The notes under the pieces: generated by a model
The model's input: only the letters and a program-made list of their open reading frames with translations
What the model was told of the DNA's origin: nothing
Databases searched by the model: none
Position numbers and translations under genes: made by a program
In this document: piece after piece, positions 43,934-52,427 of the stretch
Layout of the letters: each line of letters begins with the position of its first letter
Position numbering within the stretch: the stretch's first letter is position 1
Assembly (NCBI GenBank): GCA_016292805.1
Contig: JAEDFM010000002.1
Coordinates: 1-64,000 of the forward strand
DNA: 64,000 nucleotides
Direction: 5' to 3'
DNA from: Treponema sp.
GTDB lineage: Bacteria > Spirochaetota > Spirochaetia > Treponematales > Treponemataceae

Positions 43934-45226
43934 ATGTCAAACGAAGAACCAAGAGTATTAGCCATCATTTTAGGAGGCGGTAAAGGTACACGTCTTTACC
44001 CACTTACAAAAGAACGCTCTAAACCAGCTGTTTCTTTTGGTGGAAAATACCGTATTGTAGATATTCCACTTTCAAACTGTATTAACTCAGATTATAAAAA
44101 AATCTATCTTTTAACACAGTTTAACTCAGCTTCACTTCATCAGCACATTACAAATTCATACAACTTTGACCGTTTCTCTGGTGGATTCGTTGAAATTCTT
44201 GCTGCTGAACAGACTCTTGAACATTCAGGCTGGTATGAAGGAACTGCGGATGCTGTTCGTAAAAACTTCATCCACTTTAAATCACAGAAACCAACTCACT
44301 ATGTAATTCTTTCTGGTGATCAGCTTTACAAAATGAATCTCCGTGACTTCATGGATGCACATATTAAATCTGGAGCTGAAATCACAATTGCAACAACTGC
44401 AGTAAACCGTAAAGATGCATCAGGCTTCGGTATCATGAAAATTGATGAAAATTCTTGTGTAAAAGAATTTATGGAAAAACCAAAAGCTGATCTTGATATT
44501 TCTTCCTGGAAAATTCCACAGGAAGCTCGTGGTTCTCTTCCACCAGAAAAAGAATTCCTTGCTTCTATGGGTATCTACATCTTTAATGCAGACACAATGG
44601 AAGAATGCCTCTTAGGTGAAAATTCAAAATACACAGACTTTGGTAAAGAAATCCTTCCACTTGCAATTGGTAAAAAGAAGATTTGTTCTTATGTTTTCGA
44701 CGGATACTGGGAAGACATTGGTACAATTCGCAGCTTCTACGACGCAAATATTGCTCTTACAGAACCTTATCCTGCATTTGATTTCTACGGAAATACAACA
44801 CCTATTTATACACACATGCGTAATCTTCCACCATCAAAGATTAACAAAGCTGATATTACAAGTTCTCTTACTTCAGAAGGATGTATCATTACAAACTGTA
44901 AATTAAACAGATCAGTAATTGGTGTTCGTTCTATTATTGAAGATGGAACAGAATTTGACGGCGTAATTATGATGGGTGCTGACTATTACGATGATGAAGC
45001 TGAAAAAGCAAAGAATCATGAAAAAGGTGTTCCTTGTACAGGTATTGGTAAGAACTGTAAAATTGCTAATACAATCATTGATAAAAACGCAAAAATTGGT
45101 GATAACTGTCAGATTGGTGTATCTGGAAAAACTTATGAAGACGGTGACCATGGCACATTCTACAGCGCAGATGGTATTATAGTAATTCGTAAAGGTGCTA
45201 TTGTACCAGCAGGCACTATTATCTAA
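43934..45226 (+). CDS. glgC: Glucose-1-phosphate adenylyltransferase
   Basis: A 430-residue ADP-glucose pyrophosphorylase, the committed step of glycogen synthesis. GGGKGTRLYPLTKERSKPAV, PLSNCINSDYKKI, and GTADAVRKNFIHF in the pyrophosphorylase domain are diagnostic, with a C-terminal left-handed helix of hexapeptide repeats (IANTIIDKNAKIGDNCQIG). Glycogen storage would fit the GH57-like gene, though that one seems inactive. Monocistronic, with its own promoter and terminator. Confidence 0.94.
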   Translation: MSNEEPRVLAIILGGGKGTRLYPLTKERSKPAVSFGGKYRIVDIPLSNCINSDYKKIYLLTQFNSASLHQHITNSYNFDRFSGGFVEILAAEQTLEHSGWYEGTADAVRKNFIHFKSQKPTHYVILSGDQLYKMNLRDFMDAHIKSGAEITIATTAVNRKDASGFGIMKIDENSCVKEFMEKPKADLDISSWKIPQEARGSLPPEKEFLASMGIYIFNADTMEECLLGENSKYTDFGKEILPLAIGKKKICSYVFDGYWEDIGTIRSFYDANIALTEPYPAFDFYGNTTPIYTHMRNLPPSKINKADITSSLTSEGCIITNCKLNRSVIGVRSIIEDGTEFDGVIMMGADYYDDEAEKAKNHEKGVPCTGIGKNCKIANTIIDKNAKIGDNCQIGVSGKTYEDGDHGTFYSADGIIVIRKGAIVPAGTII

Positions 45227-45246
45227 TTTTAATTGTTCTTGATTAT

Positions 45247-45279
45247 AAAGCCACAGGATTTATTCTTGTGGCTTTTTTT
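45247..45279 (+). terminator. Intrinsic terminator after glgC
   Basis: AAAGCCACA/TGTGGCTTT stem with loop GGATTTATTCT, followed by TTTTTTT. A possible promoter (TTCTTG 45263-45268, TATAAT 45286-45291) begins inside it. Confidence 0.85.
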
Positions 45280-45292
45280 ATGGGTTATAATT

Positions 45293-45733
45293 ATGTCAGA
45301 TTATTTTGAGAAATTGGGAAATCTTTTAAATGATGTTTTAGAAAATGGGGAAATTCCTGTTAGTAATAAAGAAGAATCTGTAAATTCAAAAACTGAAACA
45401 AATACATTTTCAAATGAAAGCACACAGCAGGAACAACCAGAATCTTATACTTTCAAAACAAACATCTTTAAAAGAAAAAAAACTGTTGCTACAGCACAAA
45501 TAATTAAAAATAACGACTATAATTACATTTCTCAGCTTTCTCCAGAAGCTCAGAACGCATTTAATTTATTAGGCTTAAATTACCCTTGTACTTGGAAAGA
45601 AGTAAATAGAAAATACCATAACCTTCTTAAACAGACTCATCCAGACACAAAAAAATCTGAGCAGCAGGTTACTACTCAGATTAATGATTTACAAAATGCA
45701 TATCAGTTATTGAAGAAGCTTTATGAAAAATAA
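45293..45733 (+). CDS. C-terminal J-domain protein
   Basis: A 146-residue protein with a polar, Asn/Thr/Lys-rich N-terminal part and a J domain at residues 80-146 (LLGLNYPCTWKEVNRKYHNLL, KQTHPDTKKSEQQ), retaining the HPD that stimulates DnaK. No zinc finger or substrate domain, so this is a class C-like J protein. The ATG at 45293 is only 1 nt from a TATAAT box, so if that promoter is used the start is later, perhaps a TTG at 45314; otherwise it depends on read-through from glgC. Confidence 0.75.
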   Translation: MSDYFEKLGNLLNDVLENGEIPVSNKEESVNSKTETNTFSNESTQQEQPESYTFKTNIFKRKKTVATAQIIKNNDYNYISQLSPEAQNAFNLLGLNYPCTWKEVNRKYHNLLKQTHPDTKKSEQQVTTQINDLQNAYQLLKKLYEK

Positions 45734-45736
45734 AAT

Positions 45737-47074
45737 TTATTCTTCGTCAGTTTCTCCTAATTTCCTATGCAATGTTTTACGACCTATACCTAAAACATCT
45801 GCTGTTTTAGATTTATTACCGTTGTTATAAGCAAGATTTTCATTAATGATAATCATTTCAGCTTCTTCCAGTGTAATACCCATTGGAATGATAATTGATT
45901 TTTCCTCTGAAGTTTTCTGCAGTGTATGAGGCAAATCTTCAATTTTAATTTCATCCCCATTACACATTACTACAGCACTTTCAACACAGTTTCTAAGTTC
46001 ACGGATATTTCCAGGCCAGCTGTACTTTACCATTGCAGCTTTCGATTTTGAATCAAAACCTTTTATCTGTTTATTATTTTCTTCAGCAAATTCCTTAAGG
46101 AAAGAATGCATTAATAATGGAATATCATCCTTTCTTTCCCGTAAACTTGGCATTTGAATACGAATAACATTAAGTCTGTAAAAAAGATCTTCTCTGAATC
46201 GACCTTCAGCAACTTCCTTTTCCAAATCTCTATTAGTAGCAGCAACAACTCTGACATCAACTTCAATGTCTTTTTCACCACCAACCCGTTCAAATTTTCT
46301 TTCCTGCAAAACTCGTAAAAGCTTTACCTGTGTAGCCTGGTTAATTTCTCCAATTTCATCCAGAAAAATTGTTCCACCATTTGCTCTTTCAAAATGACCT
46401 TTATGCTGAGTTTCTGCCCCTGTAAATGCACCCTTTTCGTAACCAAAAAGTTCGCTTTCCAATAATGATTCAGACATTGCAGCAAGATGAACAACTATAA
46501 AAGGCTTTTCCTTACGAGTAGACTGATTATGAATAGCCCTGGCAACAAGCTCTTTACCTACACCACTTTCCCCTGTTACAAGAACATTTGCTTTTGCAGG
46601 TGCAGCTTTCTGAATTAAGTTTCTAACCTTATTGAGCTCAGAACTTTTACCAATCATTTCATCAGAAGCACTTTCATCAAGTTTTGATTGTAGTTCTCTA
46701 ATCTTTTCGGCCTGAATTTTTCCCTTTAATGCATTTTTTACAATTAGATTAAGATGATCAAGATCAAGAGGTTTAGTCAGAAAATCGTAAGCCCCAGATT
46801 TTATAGCAGCAGTAGCATCATCAATACTACCATGACCTGTAAGTACAATAATTGGGATTCCAGGATTTTCAGTTGTAACATGACGAACAACCTCTTCGCC
46901 ACTCATTCCATCCATTCTTAAATCTGTAATTACAAGATCAACATTTCCCTGGGCAATAAGTGCAAGTCCATCTTTTCCATTTGAGGCTTTTAGAACATCA
47001 TATCCTTCAAGTTCAAAATTATCAGCAAGACCATTTCTAATATTTTCTTCGTCATCAATTGTTAAAATTGTCAT
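45737..47074 (-). CDS. NtrC-type sigma54-dependent response regulator
   Basis: A 445-residue transcriptional activator. Receiver domain with Asp51 in LVITDLRMDG and acid pair DDEEN; sigma54-activator AAA+ domain with GESGVGKELVARAIHN, the GAFTGA loop (YEKGAFTGAETQ) contacting sigma54, and GTIFLDEIGE; C-terminal Fis-type HTH (KSKTADVLGIGRKTLHRKL). Works with the kinase 14 bp upstream. T. pallidum has the same pair beside cvpA and murG (recalled). Likely targets need an rpoN-dependent promoter; none was found by eye here. Confidence 0.93.
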   Translation of the reverse strand: MTILTIDDEENIRNGLADNFELEGYDVLKASNGKDGLALIAQGNVDLVITDLRMDGMSGEEVVRHVTTENPGIPIIVLTGHGSIDDATAAIKSGAYDFLTKPLDLDHLNLIVKNALKGKIQAEKIRELQSKLDESASDEMIGKSSELNKVRNLIQKAAPAKANVLVTGESGVGKELVARAIHNQSTRKEKPFIVVHLAAMSESLLESELFGYEKGAFTGAETQHKGHFERANGGTIFLDEIGEINQATQVKLLRVLQERKFERVGGEKDIEVDVRVVAATNRDLEKEVAEGRFREDLFYRLNVIRIQMPSLRERKDDIPLLMHSFLKEFAEENNKQIKGFDSKSKAAMVKYSWPGNIRELRNCVESAVVMCNGDEIKIEDLPHTLQKTSEEKSIIIPMGITLEEAEMIIINENLAYNNGNKSKTADVLGIGRKTLHRKLGETDEE

Positions 47075-47088
47075 GAACTATTCCTTAT

Positions 47089-48306
47089 TTAATTATTGAT
47101 TGCCAGTTTATGCCCCATTTGTAATGGGAATTTTAAAGTAAAGCAGGTACCTTCGCCAGGTGTAGAAGCAACCTGAATTTCTCCAGAAAATTCTTTGATG
47201 ATTTTATATACAGTTGTCATTCCTAATCCTGTTCCATTTGCTTTTGTAGTAAAATATGGTTCAAATATTTTAGCAACTGTTTCAGGACTCATTCCACAGC
47301 CGTTATCTGATATTTTAAGAATATATTTATTATCACGAGTATATCCCGTAACTTTAAATAAACCTTTATAACTTTCATCACAATTCTTTTTTTGAGTCTG
47401 CATTGCCGCCAAAGCATTTGTTGCCAGATTCATCATTACATCTCTGAAAAGCTTTTCATCAATCATAATCTTTGAATTGTTAGACATATCTTCAAATTGA
47501 ACTTCAAAGTTGTTCTCGTTGAATTCAGGTGTAATAAACTTACAAAGATTATCAACAATTGCAGCTGGAGATTTTAATTCCAAGGTTGCATTAATTGGCC
47601 TGACTGCAAACAGAAAGTCCATAACAAGTCTATTTAAAAATTCGATTTCTTCATTAACAACATCAATATGATCTTCTACAAATTTTTTATCTGGAAGAAT
47701 GTTTTCATTTTCACGGGCTTTTGCAAGAGCCTTTTGAATAAGCTGAATATGAATTGAAATTGCACCTAATGGATTTTTAATATCATGAGCCATTCCGGCA
47801 GCCAGATTTGTAAGGCCGGCCATATTTTCCATTCTATGTAAAAGAATATCCTGATTTTTTTTATCTGTAACATCACGTATTAAAATAATTCTGCCGTTGT
47901 TATTTATATTTCCATCTTCAACCAGAGGAGTCATTGTTATTGTGATAAAGCGAACAGAACCGCCTTCAGTTGTAATGGAAAAATCTTCGTTACAGTTTGT
48001 AATATTTTTTAGATAGCACCGTTTAAAGAAATCAGCAATTTCATTATCATCTATCAATTCCCATAACTTAAGTCTGTTATTTCTGGATTCATCCAATGGA
48101 CGGTTAAAGCTTAAGCGACTTTCGGCAATTGTATTACTTTGTTTTAAAATAAATTCATTATCAACTATTAAAATACCTGCACTAATAGAATCAAAGATTG
48201 AATACAAATTTTCATTTTCATCTACAATTCCATCAATAAGTTTTAACAGCTGTTCCTTATCAAGCTTCTGTGCTTTTTGGGAAACCTTTTTATAATACGC
48301 TCTCAT
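47089..48306 (-). CDS. NtrB-type sensor histidine kinase
   Basis: A 405-residue soluble kinase phosphorylating the NtrC-type regulator. A PAS domain (residues 30-150, FDSISAGILIVDNEFILKQS), then the H box GMAHDIKNPLGAI (phospho-His about residue 183), N box NLATNALAAM, G1 DNGCGMSP, and G2 GTGLGMTTVY. No transmembrane helix, so it senses a cytoplasmic signal. It overlaps the upstream holB-like gene by 17 bp. Confidence 0.92.
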   Translation of the reverse strand: MRAYYKKVSQKAQKLDKEQLLKLIDGIVDENENLYSIFDSISAGILIVDNEFILKQSNTIAESRLSFNRPLDESRNNRLKLWELIDDNEIADFFKRCYLKNITNCNEDFSITTEGGSVRFITITMTPLVEDGNINNNGRIILIRDVTDKKNQDILLHRMENMAGLTNLAAGMAHDIKNPLGAISIHIQLIQKALAKARENENILPDKKFVEDHIDVVNEEIEFLNRLVMDFLFAVRPINATLELKSPAAIVDNLCKFITPEFNENNFEVQFEDMSNNSKIMIDEKLFRDVMMNLATNALAAMQTQKKNCDESYKGLFKVTGYTRDNKYILKISDNGCGMSPETVAKIFEPYFTTKANGTGLGMTTVYKIIKEFSGEIQVASTPGEGTCFTLKFPLQMGHKLAINN

Positions 48307-49528
48307 TACAGATTTTCATTACTCCATTATTCTGAACATTAAGACTTGATAAATCTCTTAACAAGATTTCCAAAGCCGACACTGGTGTTTGATTATATAA
48401 AGTAATATTATCCCAGCACTGACGCAGCAATGTCATTGTTTTTGCACTTACTTCACAGCCAGCTGGTGTATTCAGCATTTTCTTCTGATATAATGCAATA
48501 TAATTAAAAAACAGTTTAAGTTCGATTCTTGGATTAAAGTTTCCACATTTTTTAACAATTGAATTAACATCTGGAATTTTTCTGTTAGCAATTGTAGAAA
48601 TAAACAATTCTGCCTGAGCTTTAATTTCAACTGGAGGTACAGGTAAAAATGTCAGGAGATAATCATTAATTGTTCCTGCATAAGATTCATTGTGGAATAT
48701 TTTATGAATAACATTCTGCTGCTGTTCAAAAGATCTGTCACGGAAGTTATAGGTTCTTACACGGGAAAGAATTGTCTGCATAATTGCATTTCGTTTACTT
48801 GTAGTAAGAATGAAAATACAATCTGCAGGTGGTTCTTCAAGGATTTTAAGCAAAGCGTTGCGAACACTAGCCTGCATTCTATCAGCATTTTCTATGATAA
48901 TAGTTTTTCTTCCCTCTTCAGATTTTATATGAGCCCATTCTTCCATATTTCTAATCTGATTAACAGGAATAGAATCCCATAAATATTCACCTTCCAGCTT
49001 TTTACACAAAGCTTCTAGAGTATTACAGGTATTTTCTATATCTTCGTATGCAGGTAATGAATGATAAATATCAAGAGCTTCAAGATTTTCGTTTATTTCT
49101 TCTACAAGTGCACCAATCTTATTAAGATTATTATCACCTTGAAGCAATATTCCATTAAATCGTAAAGTTAGTTTTCTAATACTTCTAACAAAAAAATATC
49201 TGGCAGCAACAATATAAGGTGCATTTGTTTTTACAGCATTTAAGAAATATTCTTTACCGGCAATTATTTCTAAAAGACAATCTCTTGGTCCAAGTAAAAG
49301 TATATTCGAATAAGTTAATGCTTTATTTTTCAGGCATGCAGAACATTCACAAAGCCAGCTTCCTTTTTTTTCATTTTTACATGAGAATACTCTGGCAGTT
49401 TCCAGTGCAGCACTTAATTTACCAGATGCTTCAGGACCCGAAAACAATACAGCCCCAGGAAAATTATTATTTCTGATATCTGAGGAAATTGTTTTTTTTG
49501 CATCCTGCTCTAAAATATTCTCAAACAT
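48290..49528 (-). CDS. DNA polymerase III delta'-like protein with a large insertion
   Basis: A 412-residue clamp-loader-type ATPase fold. FPGAVLFSGPEASGKLSAALETARVF holds a P-loop where the final Ser/Thr is Leu (GPEASGKL); CKNEKKGSWLCECSAC is a zinc site. The sensor region EGRKTIIIENADRMQASVRNALLKILEEPP and the SRV triplet (SRC in DnaX-type) follow. About 100 residues lie between the zinc site and Walker B, longer than usual. The degenerate P-loop is typical of delta', which does not hydrolyse ATP. Part of the conserved murG-cvpA-holB cluster. Confidence 0.8.
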   Translation of the reverse strand: MFENILEQDAKKTISSDIRNNNFPGAVLFSGPEASGKLSAALETARVFSCKNEKKGSWLCECSACLKNKALTYSNILLLGPRDCLLEIIAGKEYFLNAVKTNAPYIVAARYFFVRSIRKLTLRFNGILLQGDNNLNKIGALVEEINENLEALDIYHSLPAYEDIENTCNTLEALCKKLEGEYLWDSIPVNQIRNMEEWAHIKSEEGRKTIIIENADRMQASVRNALLKILEEPPADCIFILTTSKRNAIMQTILSRVRTYNFRDRSFEQQQNVIHKIFHNESYAGTINDYLLTFLPVPPVEIKAQAELFISTIANRKIPDVNSIVKKCGNFNPRIELKLFFNYIALYQKKMLNTPAGCEVSAKTMTLLRQCWDNITLYNQTPVSALEILLRDLSSLNVQNNGVMKICNESVL

Positions 49529-49531
49529 AAA

Positions 49532-49963
49532 CTATCCTAAAATAGCAGCAAAGAAACTGCCATTCATAAATGATTTATCAAAAAAATCCTGCCAGTTAAT
49601 AAAATGAATGGCAAGACTTACAATTGCAACACCTTCTCCTACACCAAGAAGAAATCCTAATGCTCTATTCAAGCTGCTTAAAATATCATTTTCAACTAAT
49701 CGTGAAAAAATAATATCCAGCAATTCAAAAATAAGAAATACAACTACAAAAGTAATAGAAAAACCTATTACAATTCGTAACAATCCACTTTCCACGCCTG
49801 TAAATAAAGCACCAACTTCATCATAAAAGATAAAAGCACAAATAAGACCAAGAATCCATGATGCTTTACCAAATAATTCGGAAATAAAGCCTTTAACTGT
49901 ACTTACAATAATACAAATTAAAATAATGCAGAGAAAAACAAAATCTACAGTTACAAATTTCAT
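49532..49963 (-). CDS. CvpA-family membrane protein
   Basis: A 143-residue protein with four transmembrane helices (residues 5-24, 30-47, 65-90, 105-128), matching the CvpA/colicin V production family (ISTVKGFISELFGKASWILG). Its function is unsettled; relatives take part in envelope homeostasis. It shares a one-base overlap with murG, so translation is coupled; GGGGAATA precedes the ATG. Confidence 0.85.
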   Translation of the reverse strand: MKFVTVDFVFLCIILICIIVSTVKGFISELFGKASWILGLICAFIFYDEVGALFTGVESGLLRIVIGFSITFVVVFLIFELLDIIFSRLVENDILSSLNRALGFLLGVGEGVAIVSLAIHFINWQDFFDKSFMNGSFFAAILG

Positions 49964-51129
49964 TATTCCCCAGCCTTAAGTTCTTCAAACAAAATAGAAG
50001 CAATTTTCTTTGATGGTACAGAATCGCCAACAATCTGTTCTAATGCTTTTTCATAAGATTTTCTATTTTCTTCTACAAGCATCTGATTCAAAGCTTTCTG
50101 TAAGTTTTCAGAATTTGCAGCTTCGCCTAAAAGCATTAAAGCAGCACCCTTTTCTTCAAAAAACTTTGAATTATCTACCTGATCACCTCTGGTTCCATTT
50201 CCACACAATGGAATTAAAACCATTGGCTTTTTTAGAACTGCAGCTTCCCATATAGAGTTTGCACCAGCACGGGAAAGAACTACATCAGCACAGGAAACTA
50301 CATCTGGCATTTCGCTGTAAATAAAACTGAAGGGTTTGTAAGAATCGTATTTTTCTTTTAATGCAGCTTCTTCACCTGAATTATTGTTTACTAATCCAGT
50401 CTGATGAATTACTACAAAGTTTTTACAAAGATAATCAAGATTTTCATAAACCAGCTGATTTACCTGACGGGCTCCAGAGCTTCCACCAAGAACAAGCAAA
50501 ACCGGCTTTTTGTTATCAGCAGGAATACCAGCAAATTCCAGACCTTTCTGCTTATTTGTATTATAAAAAACAGGTCTTACAGGATTTCCAGTTACAACTA
50601 CTCTTTTCTGCTCAGCAGAACCTAAACCTCTTTTTGTTTCTTCATAAGAAACAAACATAGTTTTGGCAGACTTAAAGTTCAAGCGATTAGCAAGTCCTAA
50701 TGTAAAATCACATTCATGTGTATATACAGGAATTTTAAGAAGTCTGGCAGCAATACAAGGAGGAACACTAACAAATCCACCTTTAGAAAATAAAACTGCA
50801 GGCTTCTGCTTACGCAAAACATGGTAAGCCTTAAAAAAACCACCGGCAATACGGAATAAGTCGCTGAAATTTTTCATTGAAAAATATCGCCTGAGCTTAC
50901 CTGAAGGTATTCCAAAAAATTCATCTGCAGTTGGTAAACCATCAGGACCAATAGCTTTTTCTACAATATTTCTGTCCATTCCTTTAGAACAACCAAGCCA
51001 GATGATTTTTATATTCTTGTTATTTGATTTAGCAATTGTTTTTACCTCGTCTGCAACAGCAAGACCAGGATAAATATGCCCACCAGTTCCCCCACCAGTA
51101 AAGGCAATTAATTCATGGTTTAATTTCAT
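49963..51129 (-). CDS. murG: UDP-N-acetylglucosamine transferase MurG
   Basis: A 388-residue glycosyltransferase forming lipid II at the inner face of the membrane. FTGGGTGGHIYPGLAVADE gives the first Gly-rich loop, PAVLFSKGGFVSVPP and HECDFTLGLANR follow, and the second domain has LVLGGSSGARQVN and SRAGANSIWEAAVLKKP. No ribosome site; TAGAAT ends 7 nt before the ATG. It leads the murG-cvpA-holB-kinase-regulator operon and sits right behind the tRNA-Phe terminator. Confidence 0.94.
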   Translation of the reverse strand: MKLNHELIAFTGGGTGGHIYPGLAVADEVKTIAKSNNKNIKIIWLGCSKGMDRNIVEKAIGPDGLPTADEFFGIPSGKLRRYFSMKNFSDLFRIAGGFFKAYHVLRKQKPAVLFSKGGFVSVPPCIAARLLKIPVYTHECDFTLGLANRLNFKSAKTMFVSYEETKRGLGSAEQKRVVVTGNPVRPVFYNTNKQKGLEFAGIPADNKKPVLLVLGGSSGARQVNQLVYENLDYLCKNFVVIHQTGLVNNNSGEEAALKEKYDSYKPFSFIYSEMPDVVSCADVVLSRAGANSIWEAAVLKKPMVLIPLCGNGTRGDQVDNSKFFEEKGAALMLLGEAANSENLQKALNQMLVEENRKSYEKALEQIVGDSVPSKKIASILFEELKAGE

Positions 51130-51159
51130 ATTTTATATTCTACCACAAAACTAGGATAA

Positions 51160-51191
51160 AAAAAAAGACTGATTCGTAAGAATCAGTCTTT
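51160..51191 (-). terminator. Intrinsic terminator of tRNA-Phe
   Basis: Minus-strand hairpin AAAGACTGATT/AATCAGTCTTT with a 6-nt loop and a run of nine or more T, immediately after the tRNA. Confidence 0.88.
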
Positions 51192-51194
51192 ATC

Positions 51195-51267
51195 TGCCAC
51201 CGGTTGGAATCGAACCAACGACACATGGATTTTCAGTCCATTGCTCTACCAACTGAGCTACAGCGGC
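51195..51267 (-). tRNA. tRNA-Phe (GAA)
   Basis: 73-nt cloverleaf. The acceptor stem GCCGCTG pairs with CGGTGGC (two G-T wobbles), the D arm contains AGCTCAGTTGGTAGAGC, the anticodon loop is CTGAAAA (GAA), and the T arm carries GGTTCGAATCC. Discriminator A. The CCA end is not encoded, so it needs a CCA-adding enzyme. Confidence 0.95.
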
Positions 51268-51351
51268 TTGGTGAGTATTAATATATAAAATATATGATTT
51301 TATGTCAATAAGATAACTTAAAAATTTTTAGTATTTTTAAAGTTTTATTTC

Positions 51352-51380
51352 TTGCTCTCAGAGTATATTACCTTTATAAT
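51352..51380 (+). promoter_or_regulatory. Promoter of the second ankyrin gene
   Basis: TTGCTC (51352-51357), 17-nt spacer, TATAAT (51375-51380), then 7 nt to the ATG at 51388. No ribosome site. Confidence 0.65.
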
Positions 51381-51387
51381 TATCTTT

Positions 51388-52293
51388 ATGACATTTTTGT
51401 TTATTACTGACAGCGAAAAACTTAGAAATGATGTAACAGAAAATTCAAAAAGTTATGGGAAATCAGTAAAAATTTATAACAGTGATTTTTCCCAAAATAA
51501 TATAAAAAAACAGTACAAACATTTTGAACACACTTCTATCTGTATTATTTTTTCTGCAGAGAAAAAAGAATTTACAACAGATGAAGTTAGTTATTTAAGT
51601 TCATTATGTGGTTATTTAATAGCCAATAATATACCTGTTTACACTAATCTAAGTTTCTTAAAAAACGCAGGCTTTCTCTTAAGTGATTCTGTAATCGTTT
51701 TATCTGGAATGGATGAAATTCAAACTGATATTCAGAATAAATATGAAAAGATTTCAACTGAAGATTTAAAACGAGTTTCTCAGAAAAAGCTTTTAGATAA
51801 AGGTATTCCTTTTACTCCAGATTGTTTTGCTCTTTACATAACTAAAAACAAACCTGAAATTTTCAATCTGTTTATTTCAGCTGGGATAGATGTAAATGCA
51901 AGAGATGAAACTGGAACTCCAATGCTTAATATTGCAGTTCGAAATGATAATCTTTCTTTTGCAAAAAAAATAATTGAGCTTGGAGCAGACATTAATGCTG
52001 TTTCAGAAGACCGTGGTTATACAGCTGTGATGGATGCTGTATGGCGAGGAAATATTGAATTAACAAAACTTCTTATTTCCAAAAAAGCAGATTTAAACAC
52101 AATCAGCAAAGAAGGACAGAATAATCTTGTACTGGCAGTAGGTGCTGACAGAGACAAGATTGTAAAACTTCTTGCAGAAAACGGTGCTGATCCAGATGTT
52201 AAAGATATGATGGGCATGAGTGCCTACGGTTATGCTACCCTTTTTAAAAAAGAAGCAATTGTAGAAATCTTAAAGCCTTATCATAAAGCATAG
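51388..52293 (+). CDS. Ankyrin-repeat protein with an unrecognised N-terminal alpha/beta domain
   Basis: A 301-residue cytoplasmic protein. Residues 1-110 look like a small alpha/beta domain (TFLFITDSEKLRNDV, SICIIFSAEKKEFT, LIANNIPVYTNL) similar in pattern to receiver- or TIR-like folds, but no family signature is sure. Residues 130-295 hold four ankyrin repeats (TPMLNIAVRNDNLSFAK, GYTAVMDAVWRGNIELTKLL, QNNLVLAVGADRDKIVKLL). The ATG at 51388 follows the promoter; upstream in-frame starts lie within it. Confidence 0.72.
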   Translation: MTFLFITDSEKLRNDVTENSKSYGKSVKIYNSDFSQNNIKKQYKHFEHTSICIIFSAEKKEFTTDEVSYLSSLCGYLIANNIPVYTNLSFLKNAGFLLSDSVIVLSGMDEIQTDIQNKYEKISTEDLKRVSQKKLLDKGIPFTPDCFALYITKNKPEIFNLFISAGIDVNARDETGTPMLNIAVRNDNLSFAKKIIELGADINAVSEDRGYTAVMDAVWRGNIELTKLLISKKADLNTISKEGQNNLVLAVGADRDKIVKLLAENGADPDVKDMMGMSAYGYATLFKKEAIVEILKPYHKA

Positions 52294-52329
52294 ATTAATG
52301 AATTAAATTTCACTTTTTACTATCAAAAA

Positions 52330-52366
52330 AAGCCCTGAAGAATTGATGGATTATTCTTCAGGGCTT
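52330..52366. terminator. Terminator of the flagellar hook operon
   Basis: 14-bp stem AAGCCCTGAAGAAT/ATTCTTCAGGGCTT with loop TGATGGATT; minus-strand T run. A second hairpin (AACCTGTTG/CAACAGGTT, 52379-52412) lies between it and the flgE stop. Confidence 0.88.
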
Positions 52367-52427
52367 AATTATTTAACTAACCTGTTGTTTTTCCAGGAAC
52401 CTTCAACAGGTTATGATTTAAAAATTA

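Noticed and set aside
45233..45292. Longer N-terminus of the J-domain protein, with a hydrophobic segment
   Set aside because: It would be translated through the glgC terminator hairpin; the hydrophobic residues come from the T tract.
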